Below are positions 55,014-63,737 of a stretch of DNA of 64,000 bases, one piece after another. The position numbers and the translations under genes were made by a program. The DNA lies in NCBI RefSeq assembly GCF_900112795.1, contig NZ_FONA01000013.1:1-64000 (forward strand), read 5' to 3'. The DNA is from Thermophagus xiamenensis. Lineage in GTDB: Bacteria > Bacteroidota > Bacteroidia > Bacteroidales > Marinilabiliaceae. A model generated the notes under the pieces. That model saw nothing but the letters and a program-made list of their open reading frames with translations. It was not told where the DNA came from and made no database searches. How positions within the stretch are numbered: position 1 is the first letter of the stretch; each line of letters opens with the position of its first letter.

Positions 55014-56294
55014 ATGAAAAGAATAAAAATAATACTTGGAGTTGCAGTTTTTTTACTTTTGTGGACATCCTCTTGTTCTAAAAAACAATTGCTCGTGGTT
55101 TCTAATCCTTTGGATGTGGAAAGAATAGATGAAACCATTATAGTAAAACGAACTGAGCTGGAACAGCGTTATGGTGAAATCCCGGATGGATATGCTGTGG
55201 CACTTAAGCTCGATAATAAATATGTTCCGTCCCAGGTTGATGATATGGATGGAGATGGTATATGGGATGAACTTGTTTTTACGCTTGATTTTAAGCCTTC
55301 TGAAACTTTATCGCTCAATGTAGTAACAATACCGGAAAATGAGTATCCGGATTTTCCAATGCGGACCAATATCCAACTTGGTATTCTTCAATCAGATAGT
55401 TCTTATAAAGAGGTAGATAAATATGATGCTCCATCTATTTCTGAAGGGTTTAAAATTATAGCACAGGGAGAAAGTGTAAGCTGGGAAAATGATAAAATGG
55501 GGTTTCGTAACTATTTTGATGTTAGAAATATAAAGGACTTATTTGGGAAGCTAAAACCCGATATCATTCTCGATAAGCTTCATACTCCAGATATACCTAA
55601 TTATCATGAGCTGTCTGATTGGGGAATGGATATTTTGCACTGTGGAAGTTCTTTAGGTGCCGGTGGACTGGCCATGTTAGAGGCTGATTCTCTTTACCGT
55701 TTGGGATCTACTGAAAAATATTCCTTTGAAAAGATTACTGAAGGGCCTGTTCGTTCTGTCTTTGATCTTAAATACGAAGGTTGGAAAGTGGCAAATCAAT
55801 CCCTGTCGGCTGTTGAGCGAATTACTATTTATCCTGGCAAATATTGGTTTATGTCAGATGTAACTGTTTCTGATTTTGAAGGGACTAAACAACTGGTTAC
55901 AGGAATTGTTACAAGCAAGCTTACGAATGATCCATTTGAGTTTAAGGCTGAACCCGGGTATCGTGTAATAGGCACACACGACCGACAATCAGAAAATAAT
56001 GATGAACTCGGAATGGCCGTGATGCTTAAGGACAATGAAGTTACCAGGATTGCCAGGACTACTGATATCAATTTTTTTGAAAGAGGTTACCAAACAGTGG
56101 TGGAGAAAGGTTTTAGTCATGTTATTTCAGAAACTTATTATGTAGCTCAAAAAATAAAAGCCGATAAACCAGCACGGCATTATTTCTTTGCAGTTTGGGG
56201 GCTGGAAAATGAAAAGTGGAAAAATCCCGAAAATTTTAAAGCATACATTTCTTCCGAAGCTGAAAAGATTGGAAATCCCGTGGTAATCAATTAG
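55014..56294 (+). CDS. DUF4861-family lipoprotein (long form)
   Basis: This 426-residue lipoprotein has a signal peptide ending LLLWTSSC followed by SKKQ, suggesting periplasmic rather than surface anchoring. It has the full DUF4861 architecture with VDDMDGDGIWDELVFTLDF, ENDKMGFRNYFDVRNIKD, LGAGGLAMLEADSLYRLG and C-terminal ARHYFFAVWGLEN. The shorter paralog at 35093-35965 matches its second half. DUF4861 genes travel with pectin and uronan degradation; no catalytic motif is recognised. It follows kduD by 77 bases. Confidence 0.75.
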   Translation: MKRIKIILGVAVFLLLWTSSCSKKQLLVVSNPLDVERIDETIIVKRTELEQRYGEIPDGYAVALKLDNKYVPSQVDDMDGDGIWDELVFTLDFKPSETLSLNVVTIPENEYPDFPMRTNIQLGILQSDSSYKEVDKYDAPSISEGFKIIAQGESVSWENDKMGFRNYFDVRNIKDLFGKLKPDIILDKLHTPDIPNYHELSDWGMDILHCGSSLGAGGLAMLEADSLYRLGSTEKYSFEKITEGPVRSVFDLKYEGWKVANQSLSAVERITIYPGKYWFMSDVTVSDFEGTKQLVTGIVTSKLTNDPFEFKAEPGYRVIGTHDRQSENNDELGMAVMLKDNEVTRIARTTDINFFERGYQTVVEKGFSHVISETYYVAQKIKADKPARHYFFAVWGLENEKWKNPENFKAYISSEAEKIGNPVVIN

Positions 56295-56825
56295 GTAGCC
56301 ATTGATTGAATACCATTTAAATATTCGGATTAAATTTTTGTAATTGGTTTAATGAAAAGCAATGGCAGTAAGTTTATAATTTTGTTACAGTTACAAGCTA
56401 ACTCGGCCATGCTTGTTTTTTCATTTTTCGGTTGTAGAATGATTTTCTTTTAGCCGGTATTTCTAAATTCTAAATTTCTATTGTATATTGTTGACGTTTT
56501 AATAGGTTTTATTAGTTGTGTGTGAAAGGAGTGGGGCTGTAATTAACAGTTTCACTCTTTTTTGTGAGTGTTTTCAATGTATCTTATGGATAATGTTGAT
56601 AGGCAAGTTCTATATGTATAATTTTATGTGGTAGATGTTGGGATTGTGGTGAGCTGTATTTTTCCCGTGAAGTCAAAAATCTAAAGGGTATAGTTTCCCT
56701 GATATAAAAATGTGAATTATAAAAAAAGGAGACGTCCAATCCGTTTTTGGATGTATCGTGGGGAAAATGAACATCTCCTTGCTTTTGTTATTAAAATTGT
56801 GTCCTTTAAAGAGGTTGATGGTGTT
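56295..56825. other. Intergenic region between DUF4861 and FKBP genes
   Basis: No convincing gene is seen. A weak minus-strand fragment resembling the 74-bp repeat is at about 56390-56430. A short CACTC/GAGTG hairpin lies near 56550-56572. The FKBP terminator is at the right end. Confidence 0.5.
56721..56780 (-). terminator. Intrinsic terminator of the FKBP gene
   Basis: On the minus strand AAGGAGATGT (56780-56771) pairs with ACGTCTCCTT (56735-56726), including one G-U pair. An inner CCAA/TTGG-type extension and seven T (56727-56721) follow. It lies 45 bases after the FKBP stop. Confidence 0.7.
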
Positions 56826-57632
56826 TTAAAGAATTTCTATCAATTCCACCTCAAATACAAGCGTTTCATTAGGTCCAATTTTATCACCCGCTCCATTTAC
56901 TCCATAGGCCAGGTCGGAAGGAATAAATAATTTCCATTTGGCACCTACTGGCATTAACATTAAAGCCTGTTTCCATCCTTCAATAACCTGGTTCACTCTA
57001 AAGGTGGCCGTATCGCCACGTTCAATGGAACTGTCGAAAACGGTTCCGTCCAGCAGTGTACCATGATATGTGCAACGCACCTTATCGGTTGCATTAGGTT
57101 TAGGACCTTTTCCATCCTTTATAATTTGATATTGAAGTCCACTTTCTAATGAAATAATTCCTTTATTAAGAGCGTTTTTGTTTAAAAATTCTTCTCCCTT
57201 TTTAAGATTTTCCCTGGCTTTGGCATTTTTCAAGCTATCTTTTCTCTCCCTTATTTGTTGGTAGATTTTACGAATATATAAGTCGGCTGTCATTTCGGTA
57301 AAATAGGAATGGTCATAGGCTAATTCATTAAAAAATCCTTTTTTGAAGATTTCAACGTTAATTGAATCAAACTGTTTATGGCGAAAGTCTATATATCTTT
57401 GTAACAGGTTTGAGTTCTTTAATGATAAGGCTACTTTCCTATAGTCGATCGTATCGAAGGGTATTTGTTTTAAATTGTTTTTCCAGCTGTTGGCTTCGTA
57501 AAATCCCAAGGCATAACTTAAACTGTCCAGTTGCGTTTTGAGTTCTACTTTTCCTGTATTTGGTACACGGTTACAGGTAACTATGGACAAAAGAACAATA
57601 GGGATGAACAGGTACAATAGTCTTTTTTTCAT
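56826..57632 (-). CDS. FKBP-type peptidyl-prolyl cis-trans isomerase lipoprotein
   Basis: This 268-residue protein has a lipoprotein signal (PIVLLSIVTCNR), an FKBP_N-like dimerisation/helical domain (about 35-150; LDSLSYALGFY, KGEEFLNKNALNKG) and a C-terminal FKBP domain (about 160-268). The latter has VRCTYHGTLLDGTVFDSSIERGD, VIEGWKQALMLMPVGAKW and IPSDLAYG. It assists folding of proteins in the periplasm or outer membrane, like FkpA or Mip. It is not obviously linked to the sugar genes. Confidence 0.92.
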   Translation of the reverse strand: MKKRLLYLFIPIVLLSIVTCNRVPNTGKVELKTQLDSLSYALGFYEANSWKNNLKQIPFDTIDYRKVALSLKNSNLLQRYIDFRHKQFDSINVEIFKKGFFNELAYDHSYFTEMTADLYIRKIYQQIRERKDSLKNAKARENLKKGEEFLNKNALNKGIISLESGLQYQIIKDGKGPKPNATDKVRCTYHGTLLDGTVFDSSIERGDTATFRVNQVIEGWKQALMLMPVGAKWKLFIPSDLAYGVNGAGDKIGPNETLVFEVELIEIL

Positions 57633-57979
57633 GCTTGCGTAATTTATTTTTGTTTATAAAAAAGATGTGATTAATTTTTTTAGTCGGTTTGATTATAAGG
57701 AAAGACCATATTTAAAGATTGGGTTCTTCGTATGCTTAATTCTTTTATTTAGGTACTCATCCCATTTTTATTCTTAAGGCAATTCTAAATTTATTAACTG
57801 TACATTATCATTTAATGTAAGGTAAAAATAGAACAAATAATTTAAAACAGCATATTAGAGGAATGATGCACTGCCCGTATTTCTAAAAAAGAGATTGATT
57901 ACTACAATTCCGAAAAAAACTTGTAACTAAATTCTTTTAAATTAGTATTTAGAAAATGTATAAGTGTTAGTAGGTTAAT
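57633..57979. other. Intergenic region between FKBP and mnmD genes
   Basis: AT-rich sequence; no gene, repeat or clear signal was recognised. Confidence 0.5.
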
Positions 57980-58750
57980 TTATTTTTTTATAGCTCTAAG
58001 CATTTCTCTTTTTCCGGGTGGTCCTGGAATTTTCTCTGTTTTAAGACCTGCCTTTTGCATGGCCCTGCGTACAATTCCTTTTGCACTATAGGTGGTTAAT
58101 ATAGCACCGGAATTCATAATATTAGCAATGTTTTCAAATATTTCGGGAGTCCACAGATCTGGTTGTTTGTCAGGGGCAAAGGCATCAAAATAGACTAAAT
58201 CAAATTTATGAGTGCTTTTAAATTTTTGTAAATCTGTATGCTCTTTGAATAATTGGAATTGAGGTGTTATTTGTTTAGGCTGGTCCCATTGTGCGTTATG
58301 AATTTCATTGAACCAGTTACTTGCTTTTGAGTGAGGAATTTGTTGTGGATAATTAATTTTTTCGATTATTTCTTTGCTTAGTGGAAATTTTTCGAGTGAA
58401 TGGTAATAAATAGAGTGGTTTTGGCTATAAGTTAAAGTTAACAAGGCATTAAGTCCTGTTCCAAAGCCAACCTCCAAAATCTGGATAGGCTTTGAATGGT
58501 AATTTTTTGCATTGATAATTGGGTCAAACGAACTATTTTTGGTCATTAATTGGGAAGGTGTATTGAAATGTTCACTTTCTAATTCCGTATTTTTTTCAAA
58601 ATAAAACATCAGTCCGGCCCAAATAAAAACATGCATAGATTCCTGGATGGCACCATGAACGGAATGGTAATGTTCATTGAGATCAGGACGATATAGTGTG
58701 GATGAACCGTCTTCAGATGTTTTAAGTATAATTGGAGGATAATCTTGCAT
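57980..58750 (-). CDS. mnmD: tRNA 5-methylaminomethyl-2-thiouridine methyltransferase MnmD
   Basis: This 256-residue SAM-dependent methyltransferase corresponds to the N-terminal half of E. coli MnmC. ILEVGFGTGLNALLTL is the SAM-binding motif. FDLVYFDAFAPDKQPDLWTPEIF and AILTTYSAKGIVRRAMQKAGL are family-specific. It completes mnm5s2U at the tRNA wobble position. No oxidase half is fused, as in many Bacteroidota. It stands alone. Confidence 0.92.
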   Translation of the reverse strand: MQDYPPIILKTSEDGSSTLYRPDLNEHYHSVHGAIQESMHVFIWAGLMFYFEKNTELESEHFNTPSQLMTKNSSFDPIINAKNYHSKPIQILEVGFGTGLNALLTLTYSQNHSIYYHSLEKFPLSKEIIEKINYPQQIPHSKASNWFNEIHNAQWDQPKQITPQFQLFKEHTDLQKFKSTHKFDLVYFDAFAPDKQPDLWTPEIFENIANIMNSGAILTTYSAKGIVRRAMQKAGLKTEKIPGPPGKREMLRAIKK

Positions 58751-59053
58751 TCGTCTGTTATTTATTTAATTCATAGGTCAAATGGAACTTGCATGGCTCC
58801 AAAATTATATGCATGTTTTTGTTATAAGAATATTCATGCTCGGTTCTTTATAAATTTTGAAACAAAGATAATGATAATAGGGGGCTTTGGCGATGACATT
58901 ATGATTTTGTGAATTGCATAAGAGATTTTGAAATATTAAAATAAAAAATAAGTCCTGAAATCTTTTATAAACAAAGAATAGTTTACTTAAAATCATATGA
59001 ATTTCTACCGGCCTAAAGAGGGCTTAAATAATTTATAGCAAAGGTTGTTAATA

Positions 59054-59785
59054 ATGAGGATAAATAAGATTACTTTTATTATAGCTATGGAAGCTGAGGC
59101 TAAACCAATAATAAAAAAGTTTAGCCTTTTGGAAGATAAGACTTTTTGTCCGGGATTACCCATGCGTAGCTGGGTCGGAGAATTTGAAGGAACTAATGTT
59201 TCAATTGTGATTAATGGTAAAGATTCTGGCAATGGTTTAGATTTTATTGGAACTGAAGCAGCCACACTAGCGACTCATTTGGCAATAGAAAAGTTTCAAC
59301 CTCAAATAATAATTAATGCAGGGACGGCCGGTGCATTTGCTTCAAAAGGCGCTCATGTTGGGGAAATATATCTTAGTTATCCTAAAGTGGTTTTTCATGA
59401 TCATCGTGTGGATATACCAGGATGGAGACCTCATGGCGAGGGACACTTTAAGGTTTGGGATACAGAACAATTAAAAACTTTAGGATTTAAATACGGAATT
59501 GTAACTACCGGTAGTTCTTTAGATATGTTACCAGAGGACGAAAAGCAAATAAATCGTTTGGGTGGTAAATTAAAAGATATGGAGGCTGCTGCAGTGATTT
59601 GGGTGGCCTCATTGCATAACATCCCTGCTTTTTGTGTTAAGGCGGTAACCGATTTAGTTGATTCAGGAAAACCCACACATGAAGAGTTTCTTGAAAATTT
59701 AAAGTTTGCTACTACTAACTTGGCTGAGGGCTGTTTTAAAATTGTTAGATTTTTGGCTTATAATCCTAATATTCGTTTGAAATAG
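59054..59785 (+). CDS. 5'-methylthioadenosine/S-adenosylhomocysteine nucleosidase-like
   Basis: This 243-residue nucleoside phosphorylase-fold enzyme (ATG at 59054, preferred to a TTG at 59045) has the MTA nucleosidase landmarks FIIAMEAEAKP, IINAGTAGAFA, DMEAAAVIWVA (catalytic Asp region) and VKAVTDLVD. The overall pattern is closer to the plant-type MTAN than to E. coli Pfs. It cleaves adenine from MTA and possibly SAH. Its last 28 bases overlap the end of the convergent gene at 59758-60852. Confidence 0.85.
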   Translation: MRINKITFIIAMEAEAKPIIKKFSLLEDKTFCPGLPMRSWVGEFEGTNVSIVINGKDSGNGLDFIGTEAATLATHLAIEKFQPQIIINAGTAGAFASKGAHVGEIYLSYPKVVFHDHRVDIPGWRPHGEGHFKVWDTEQLKTLGFKYGIVTTGSSLDMLPEDEKQINRLGGKLKDMEAAAVIWVASLHNIPAFCVKAVTDLVDSGKPTHEEFLENLKFATTNLAEGCFKIVRFLAYNPNIRLK

Positions 59786-60852
59786 AGAAGTAGAAGAGAA
59801 AATCCCCTATGTTTACCGTATTGGTGATCCATATAAGCTTTTTCCGGGAAAAATTCTCTAAATAGTAACAATGTTTTGTGATGTAATCCCGGAAGTTTTA
59901 TGATGTCATTAAAAACCATAAGTTTGTGTTTTTGAGAAGTGTTTCTTTCCTTATGAAACATCATTTCGTCAGGAAATGGAATGTTATGTTTGATGTTCCA
60001 GGGGTGGTGGGGTAATAAAAGAGAACTCCAATAGATAACTGAGGAAATTTGCCTTTGAACTTTAGGGTTAATGTTAATTATTTTTTGAAAAAAGTCAGAA
60101 TCTTTTATGTTGCGTTGGAGAATTAATGCTAAATCGAGTAACCAGCTCAACCGCATGCCGCCCAGTTTATAGCCTTTGAAAATGTGTGCAGCCAAATGAT
60201 AGGCTTGTAATACATCATTTAAAACAGTTATTTCAAGGTTGTTGGAAGGCGAAATGGTTTCTTTAAAGAGGTCTGTATTTTGAGGATTGAAGGAATTGCC
60301 TAACGCAAAAAGACGTTGGTGGGGTTCAATCATGATATTTTGCCATAGCATGGCAGGTATATGAGCATTTATTTTGGCATGATATCCGGATAGGGGTGGG
60401 CAAAGGGTGGTTGCACCATGTTGTAGCATTATTTCTTGAAATGAATTTATTTTATCTTCAGGTACTAATATATCTATATCGCCCATCGGACGTAAAGCTT
60501 CTTGAGGATAAAGTGTATAGGCTAAAGCTATACCTTTTAATGGTATAATGGGAATGTTATGTTGTTGCGATATTGTATTGATATCCTGAAAAACTTTCCA
60601 CTTTTGACGGTTCATTAACAGCGTTTGCAAATATTGCATTTTGAGAGGCTGTTCCAATTGATCAGGCAGGCTACTCTTTTTTTGCTTTTGATATTGGTAG
60701 TAACACCAAGGTGCCACACCATTACGTGTTGCAAAATTTAAAATATCTTTAATACTTTCTGTTATTTCTGACCATTTTATACTTGTATCAAAGCGGCACC
60801 ATTCAAAAACCAATTTGGCAATTGGGGATGAAAAAGGGCTGTTTTTACTCAT
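59758..60852 (-). CDS. Nucleotidyltransferase-fold protein (NTP_transf_5)
   Basis: This 364-residue protein contains IPLKGIALAYTLYPQEALRPMGDIDILVPEDK (about 95-130), the GD.D motif of the uncharacterised NTP_transf_5 nucleotidyltransferase family. A helical C-terminal part follows (LNDVLQAYHLAAHIFKGYKLGGMRLSWLLDLALIL). Homologues often accompany capsule or antibiotic-type clusters; here it stands alone. The nucleotide acceptor is unknown. Its 3' end overlaps the convergent nucleosidase gene by 28 bases. Confidence 0.75.
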   Translation of the reverse strand: MSKNSPFSSPIAKLVFEWCRFDTSIKWSEITESIKDILNFATRNGVAPWCYYQYQKQKKSSLPDQLEQPLKMQYLQTLLMNRQKWKVFQDINTISQQHNIPIIPLKGIALAYTLYPQEALRPMGDIDILVPEDKINSFQEIMLQHGATTLCPPLSGYHAKINAHIPAMLWQNIMIEPHQRLFALGNSFNPQNTDLFKETISPSNNLEITVLNDVLQAYHLAAHIFKGYKLGGMRLSWLLDLALILQRNIKDSDFFQKIININPKVQRQISSVIYWSSLLLPHHPWNIKHNIPFPDEMMFHKERNTSQKHKLMVFNDIIKLPGLHHKTLLLFREFFPEKAYMDHQYGKHRGFSLLLLYFKRILGL

Positions 60853-60984
60853 GTGTCTTAATTAATAACCTATCAAAATAAAATTTAGAAGGCAAAGCGC
60901 TCAAATGTTTATAGCAGGTTGTTACAATCCGGCTATAAATGAATTTTCATCCGTATATAATTTGTTTAATTTATTGAATTAGTG

Positions 60985-61108
60985 GTTCTTGAAATTAGTC
61001 ATTAGTCATTAGTTAATTAGTCATTAGTTAATCAACACTAATCACTAATGACTGTTGACTAATGACTATAAACTTCTTCTGCCTTCTGCCTGTGCACTTC
61101 TGCCTCTC
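60985..61108 (-). repeat. Dispersed CATTAGT-rich element, copy B
   Basis: Read on the minus strand it begins GAGGCAGAAGTGCACAGGC and continues GAAGAAGTTTATAGTCATTA, followed by CATTAGT heptamers. It matches copy A (34815-34955) nearly base for base over the first about 68 bases. Tandem AGTCATT units are visible at 60999-61040. Confidence 0.7.
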
Positions 61109-61309
61109 GTTGACGTTGCCTTTAAGATAGCTTTAACCTCATTATATTACTTCTTAATTCGCCTTCCTAATTAAATTCGTAGTAAAACTAATAATAACAA
61201 ATATTTCGACAATACTTTTGTCCGAGATTTAAATGAAAAATGCAGCTATTTCGAATGGATGAGAAATAGAGGTAGACGAATGTATTTATTATTCGTATAA
61301 AAATTACTT

Positions 61310-61428
61310 ATATCATTGAATTATTGGTTTTTAAAATTAGTTATTGGTGGTTAGTCATTAGTAATTAGTAAATCAACACTAATTGACTAATCACTAATCA
61401 CTTCTTCTTCCTTCTTCCTTTGCACTTT
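61310..61428 (-). repeat. Dispersed CATTAGT-rich element, copy C (diverged)
   Basis: Read on the minus strand it begins AAGTGCAAAGGAAGAAGG and continues with ATTAGTGATTAGTCAATTAG. Its outer flank (TCATTGAATTATTGG in plus orientation) matches copy B's flank. It lies 200 bases from copy B in the same orientation. Confidence 0.6.
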
Positions 61429-61722
61429 ATTATTTATGTTCTATTTGGGATAAGCTTTTTTAATCACGTCTGTTTCAAATGTATTATCACTAAGATGAAA
61501 GATTGATCTTTGGTTTAACATTAAACATACTTGACTTTTTGTGATTGTTTCCATAATTTAGAATGATAGAAGTGTGGAAAAATAATTGCCAGAAAATCAG
61601 TGGGAAGGATGATTTTTTATTTAGAATGGAACTAAATAGTGATGCAATTTAGGTATTTAGGACTTTGAAGTCGTTTATTTTTATTGTAATTTTGTTAGAC
61701 AGAAAACAAAAAATAGGATACC

Positions 61723-62241
61723 ATGACATCAATACAATTTACCAACCGCTTGTTAGGCTTGCAGGACAAATTGCTTTATTTTGCTCTGAGTTTGACATCG
61801 AATGATGAAGATGCCCATGACTTATTACAAGAAACTATTTTGAAGGCTTTAACTTACCGGAATCAATTTGTTGCCAACACCAACTTCAAAGCCTGGGTGT
61901 TTACCATTATGAAAAACACATTTATTAATAACTATCGACGAAATCAAAAAACACGTAATACTTTTGATGGTTCCGACGATGCCTTTAAACATGCCTACAA
62001 GCAGAATTATACTTCGGAGACACCAGAAATGGTGCATTCTGTTATGGAGATGAATAAGTATATTGAACAATTATCTGACGAATTTAGAATTCCATTCAAG
62101 ATGCATACTGATGGTTACAAATACAAAGAAATTGCAGAGGAGTTAGATCTTCCAATTGGGACTGTCAAAAGCAGAATATTTTTTACTCGTAAAAAATTGC
62201 AGGAAATGCTGAGAGATCGTGAAGGAAGCTATGCTGTTTGA
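61723..62241 (+). CDS. ECF-type RNA polymerase sigma factor
   Basis: This 172-residue protein has a region 2 (about 12-75; DEDAHDLLQETILKAL, FKAWVFTIMKNTFINNYRR) and a region 4 (about 115-165; YKYKEIAEELDLPIGTVKSRIFFTRKKLQ). No anti-sigma gene follows; the transcript ends at a terminator and the next gene encodes a methionine sulfoxide reductase. The stimulus is unknown. The sequence type is common and often constitutively present in Bacteroidota. Confidence 0.93.
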   Translation: MTSIQFTNRLLGLQDKLLYFALSLTSNDEDAHDLLQETILKALTYRNQFVANTNFKAWVFTIMKNTFINNYRRNQKTRNTFDGSDDAFKHAYKQNYTSETPEMVHSVMEMNKYIEQLSDEFRIPFKMHTDGYKYKEIAEELDLPIGTVKSRIFFTRKKLQEMLRDREGSYAV

Positions 62242-62316
62242 TTTTTTATATAACCAAATAGGTAATCGAGTGCCGAAATAAATAAGTCTAAGGTTTGGGT
62301 TTAGTGGATGAGTGGG

Positions 62317-62359
62317 CAGCCGGCCAATTGTTATTATAACAATGGCCGGTTGTTTTTTT
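62317..62359 (+). terminator. Intrinsic terminator after the ECF sigma gene
   Basis: CAGCCGGCCAATTGTT (62317-62332) pairs with AACAATGGCCGGTTG (62338-62352) with one bulge and one mismatch, around an ATTAT loop. Seven T follow. It is a textbook rho-independent terminator 75 bases after the sigma-factor stop. Confidence 0.92.
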
Positions 62360-62505
62360 GTTTTTATAAAAAATTTGGTGCAATCTTATTTTTTGTCTAA
62401 TTTTTGATGCATAACATAATTTGCAATTTCTCTTTGTTTTATTGATAATAGGATTTATTTAACTGTATAAATTTTTCCTAATTCATTTGAATTTTTAAAT
62501 TAAGT

Positions 62506-62970
62506 ATGAATACTAAATTAAAATCAGGACGATATCAGCGTATTTTTGGGCAAATTAAAAAATTAATTGAGGCCACAACCAGTCCGTGGTCGCGCATGAG
62601 TACTATTGCGGCACTATTGCATCATAAAATGCCTGACTATTTTTGGACGGGTTTCTATTATTTGGATGAAAATGGCGATTTGGTGGTGGGGCCGTATCAA
62701 GGGCCGGTTGCTTGTCTCAAATTAAAAAAAGATACAGGCGTTTGCTGGGCAGGGATTAATGAAGAGCGGAGCCAGGTGGTGCCTGATGTTAATAAATTTC
62801 CGGGACACATTGCCTGTTCTTCTTTAAGCAAATCTGAAATTGTGGTGCCTTTTAGGGATAAATCAGGGAAAGTGGTTGCTGTATTAGATGTGGACAGTCG
62901 AAAATTGAATGCTTTTGATGATACGGATAGAGAGGAGCTTGAAAAAATTGTAACACTTATTTATGAATAG
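62506..62970 (+). CDS. msrC: Free methionine-(R)-sulfoxide reductase (GAF domain)
   Basis: This 154-residue single GAF-domain enzyme reduces free methionine-(R)-sulfoxide with thioredoxin. The three cysteines C70, C80 and C104 (GPVAC, GVC, GHIAC) have the same 10/24 spacing as C84, C94 and C118 of the E. coli enzyme. FWTGFYYLD, PDVNKFPGHIAC and SEIVVPFRD are conserved. Length is normal. It is upstream of the pteridine reductase and folB genes. Confidence 0.93.
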   Translation: MNTKLKSGRYQRIFGQIKKLIEATTSPWSRMSTIAALLHHKMPDYFWTGFYYLDENGDLVVGPYQGPVACLKLKKDTGVCWAGINEERSQVVPDVNKFPGHIACSSLSKSEIVVPFRDKSGKVVAVLDVDSRKLNAFDDTDREELEKIVTLIYE

Positions 62971-63009
62971 TTTATACTGGGACATATTAAATGTAGGTTT
63001 AACTTTTTT

Positions 63010-63729
63010 ATGACACCAACTGTAATAATTACCGGTGCAGCAAAACGTATTGGTGCAGCTTTGGCACGTTCGTTAGCAGCCGAAGGTTGGGATGTGGTTT
63101 TGCACTACAATTACAGCCGCGATGAAGCCAAAGCTCTTGCCAAGGAGTTGAAAAGCAAGTATATGGGGCGTAACTTCCCGGTGGTTCAATGTGATTTAAG
63201 CAATACTGATGCAGTATTGTCTTTTTTTGAAAGATTGCCATCTGGAAATGAAAAACCAATGGCACTGATTAATAATGCCAGTACATTTAATGCAGGTTCT
63301 ATTGAAGAAACTTCGCCTGCTTTACTTCGAAAAGAAATGGAAGTCAATTTTGATGCACCATTTTTTTTGCTCCAGTCGTTTAAAAATTCTTTTGAAAAGG
63401 GGACAATAATAAATATTTTGGACACAAAAATAACATCAAATGAGGGATCACATGCAGCTTATTTGTTAGCCAAGAAAAATTTGGCGGCCTTAACCAAAAT
63501 GGCCGCTCTGGCTTTTTCGCCAGATGTCAGAGTGAATGCGGTGGCACCCGGACCGGTATTAGCACCAGCCCGTAAAAGTGAAGATTATCTTGTCGAAAAA
63601 GCAGGTAATACTCCTTTACGGCGTAAAGTGGAGCTCAGTGATATTGCTGCATCTGTCTCCTTCCTGTTGAACACTCCTTCCATTACAGGACAAATTATCT
63701 ATTGTGATAGTGGATTACATCTTTTATAA
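63010..63729 (+). CDS. Pteridine-reductase-like SDR (FolM type)
   Basis: This 239-residue SDR has TGAAKRIGAALA at 8-19, where the Arg-containing TGxxxRxG motif is typical of pteridine or dihydromonapterin reductases (PTR1/FolM). INNASTFNAGSIEETS follows, then a Tyr-containing AAYLLAKKNLAALTKMAAL active site, and the C-terminal VELSDIAASVSFLLNTPSITGQIIYCDSG. The adjacent folB gene, eight bases downstream, supports a role in folate or pterin metabolism. Confidence 0.8.
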   Translation: MTPTVIITGAAKRIGAALARSLAAEGWDVVLHYNYSRDEAKALAKELKSKYMGRNFPVVQCDLSNTDAVLSFFERLPSGNEKPMALINNASTFNAGSIEETSPALLRKEMEVNFDAPFFLLQSFKNSFEKGTIINILDTKITSNEGSHAAYLLAKKNLAALTKMAALAFSPDVRVNAVAPGPVLAPARKSEDYLVEKAGNTPLRRKVELSDIAASVSFLLNTPSITGQIIYCDSGLHLL

Positions 63730-63737
63730 CTTCAATT

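Larger units (their letters stand above)
60853..61722. other. 870-base gene-free region with dispersed repeats
   Basis: No gene is seen. Two copies of the CATTAGT-rich dispersed element lie at about 60985-61108 and 61310-61428, both in the opposite orientation to the copy at 34815. The rest is AT-rich and presumably carries the ECF sigma gene promoter at its right end. Confidence 0.6.

Noticed and set aside
56712-56930. 72-codon plus-strand frame in the DUF4861-FKBP spacer
   Set aside because: It runs through the FKBP terminator hairpin and into the 3' end of the FKBP gene, and its product resembles nothing known.
60990-61430. Possible CRISPR array because of repeated ATTAGTCATT units
   Set aside because: The repeats are 7-base units without regular spacers, no cas genes are near, and the block matches a dispersed element elsewhere in the window.
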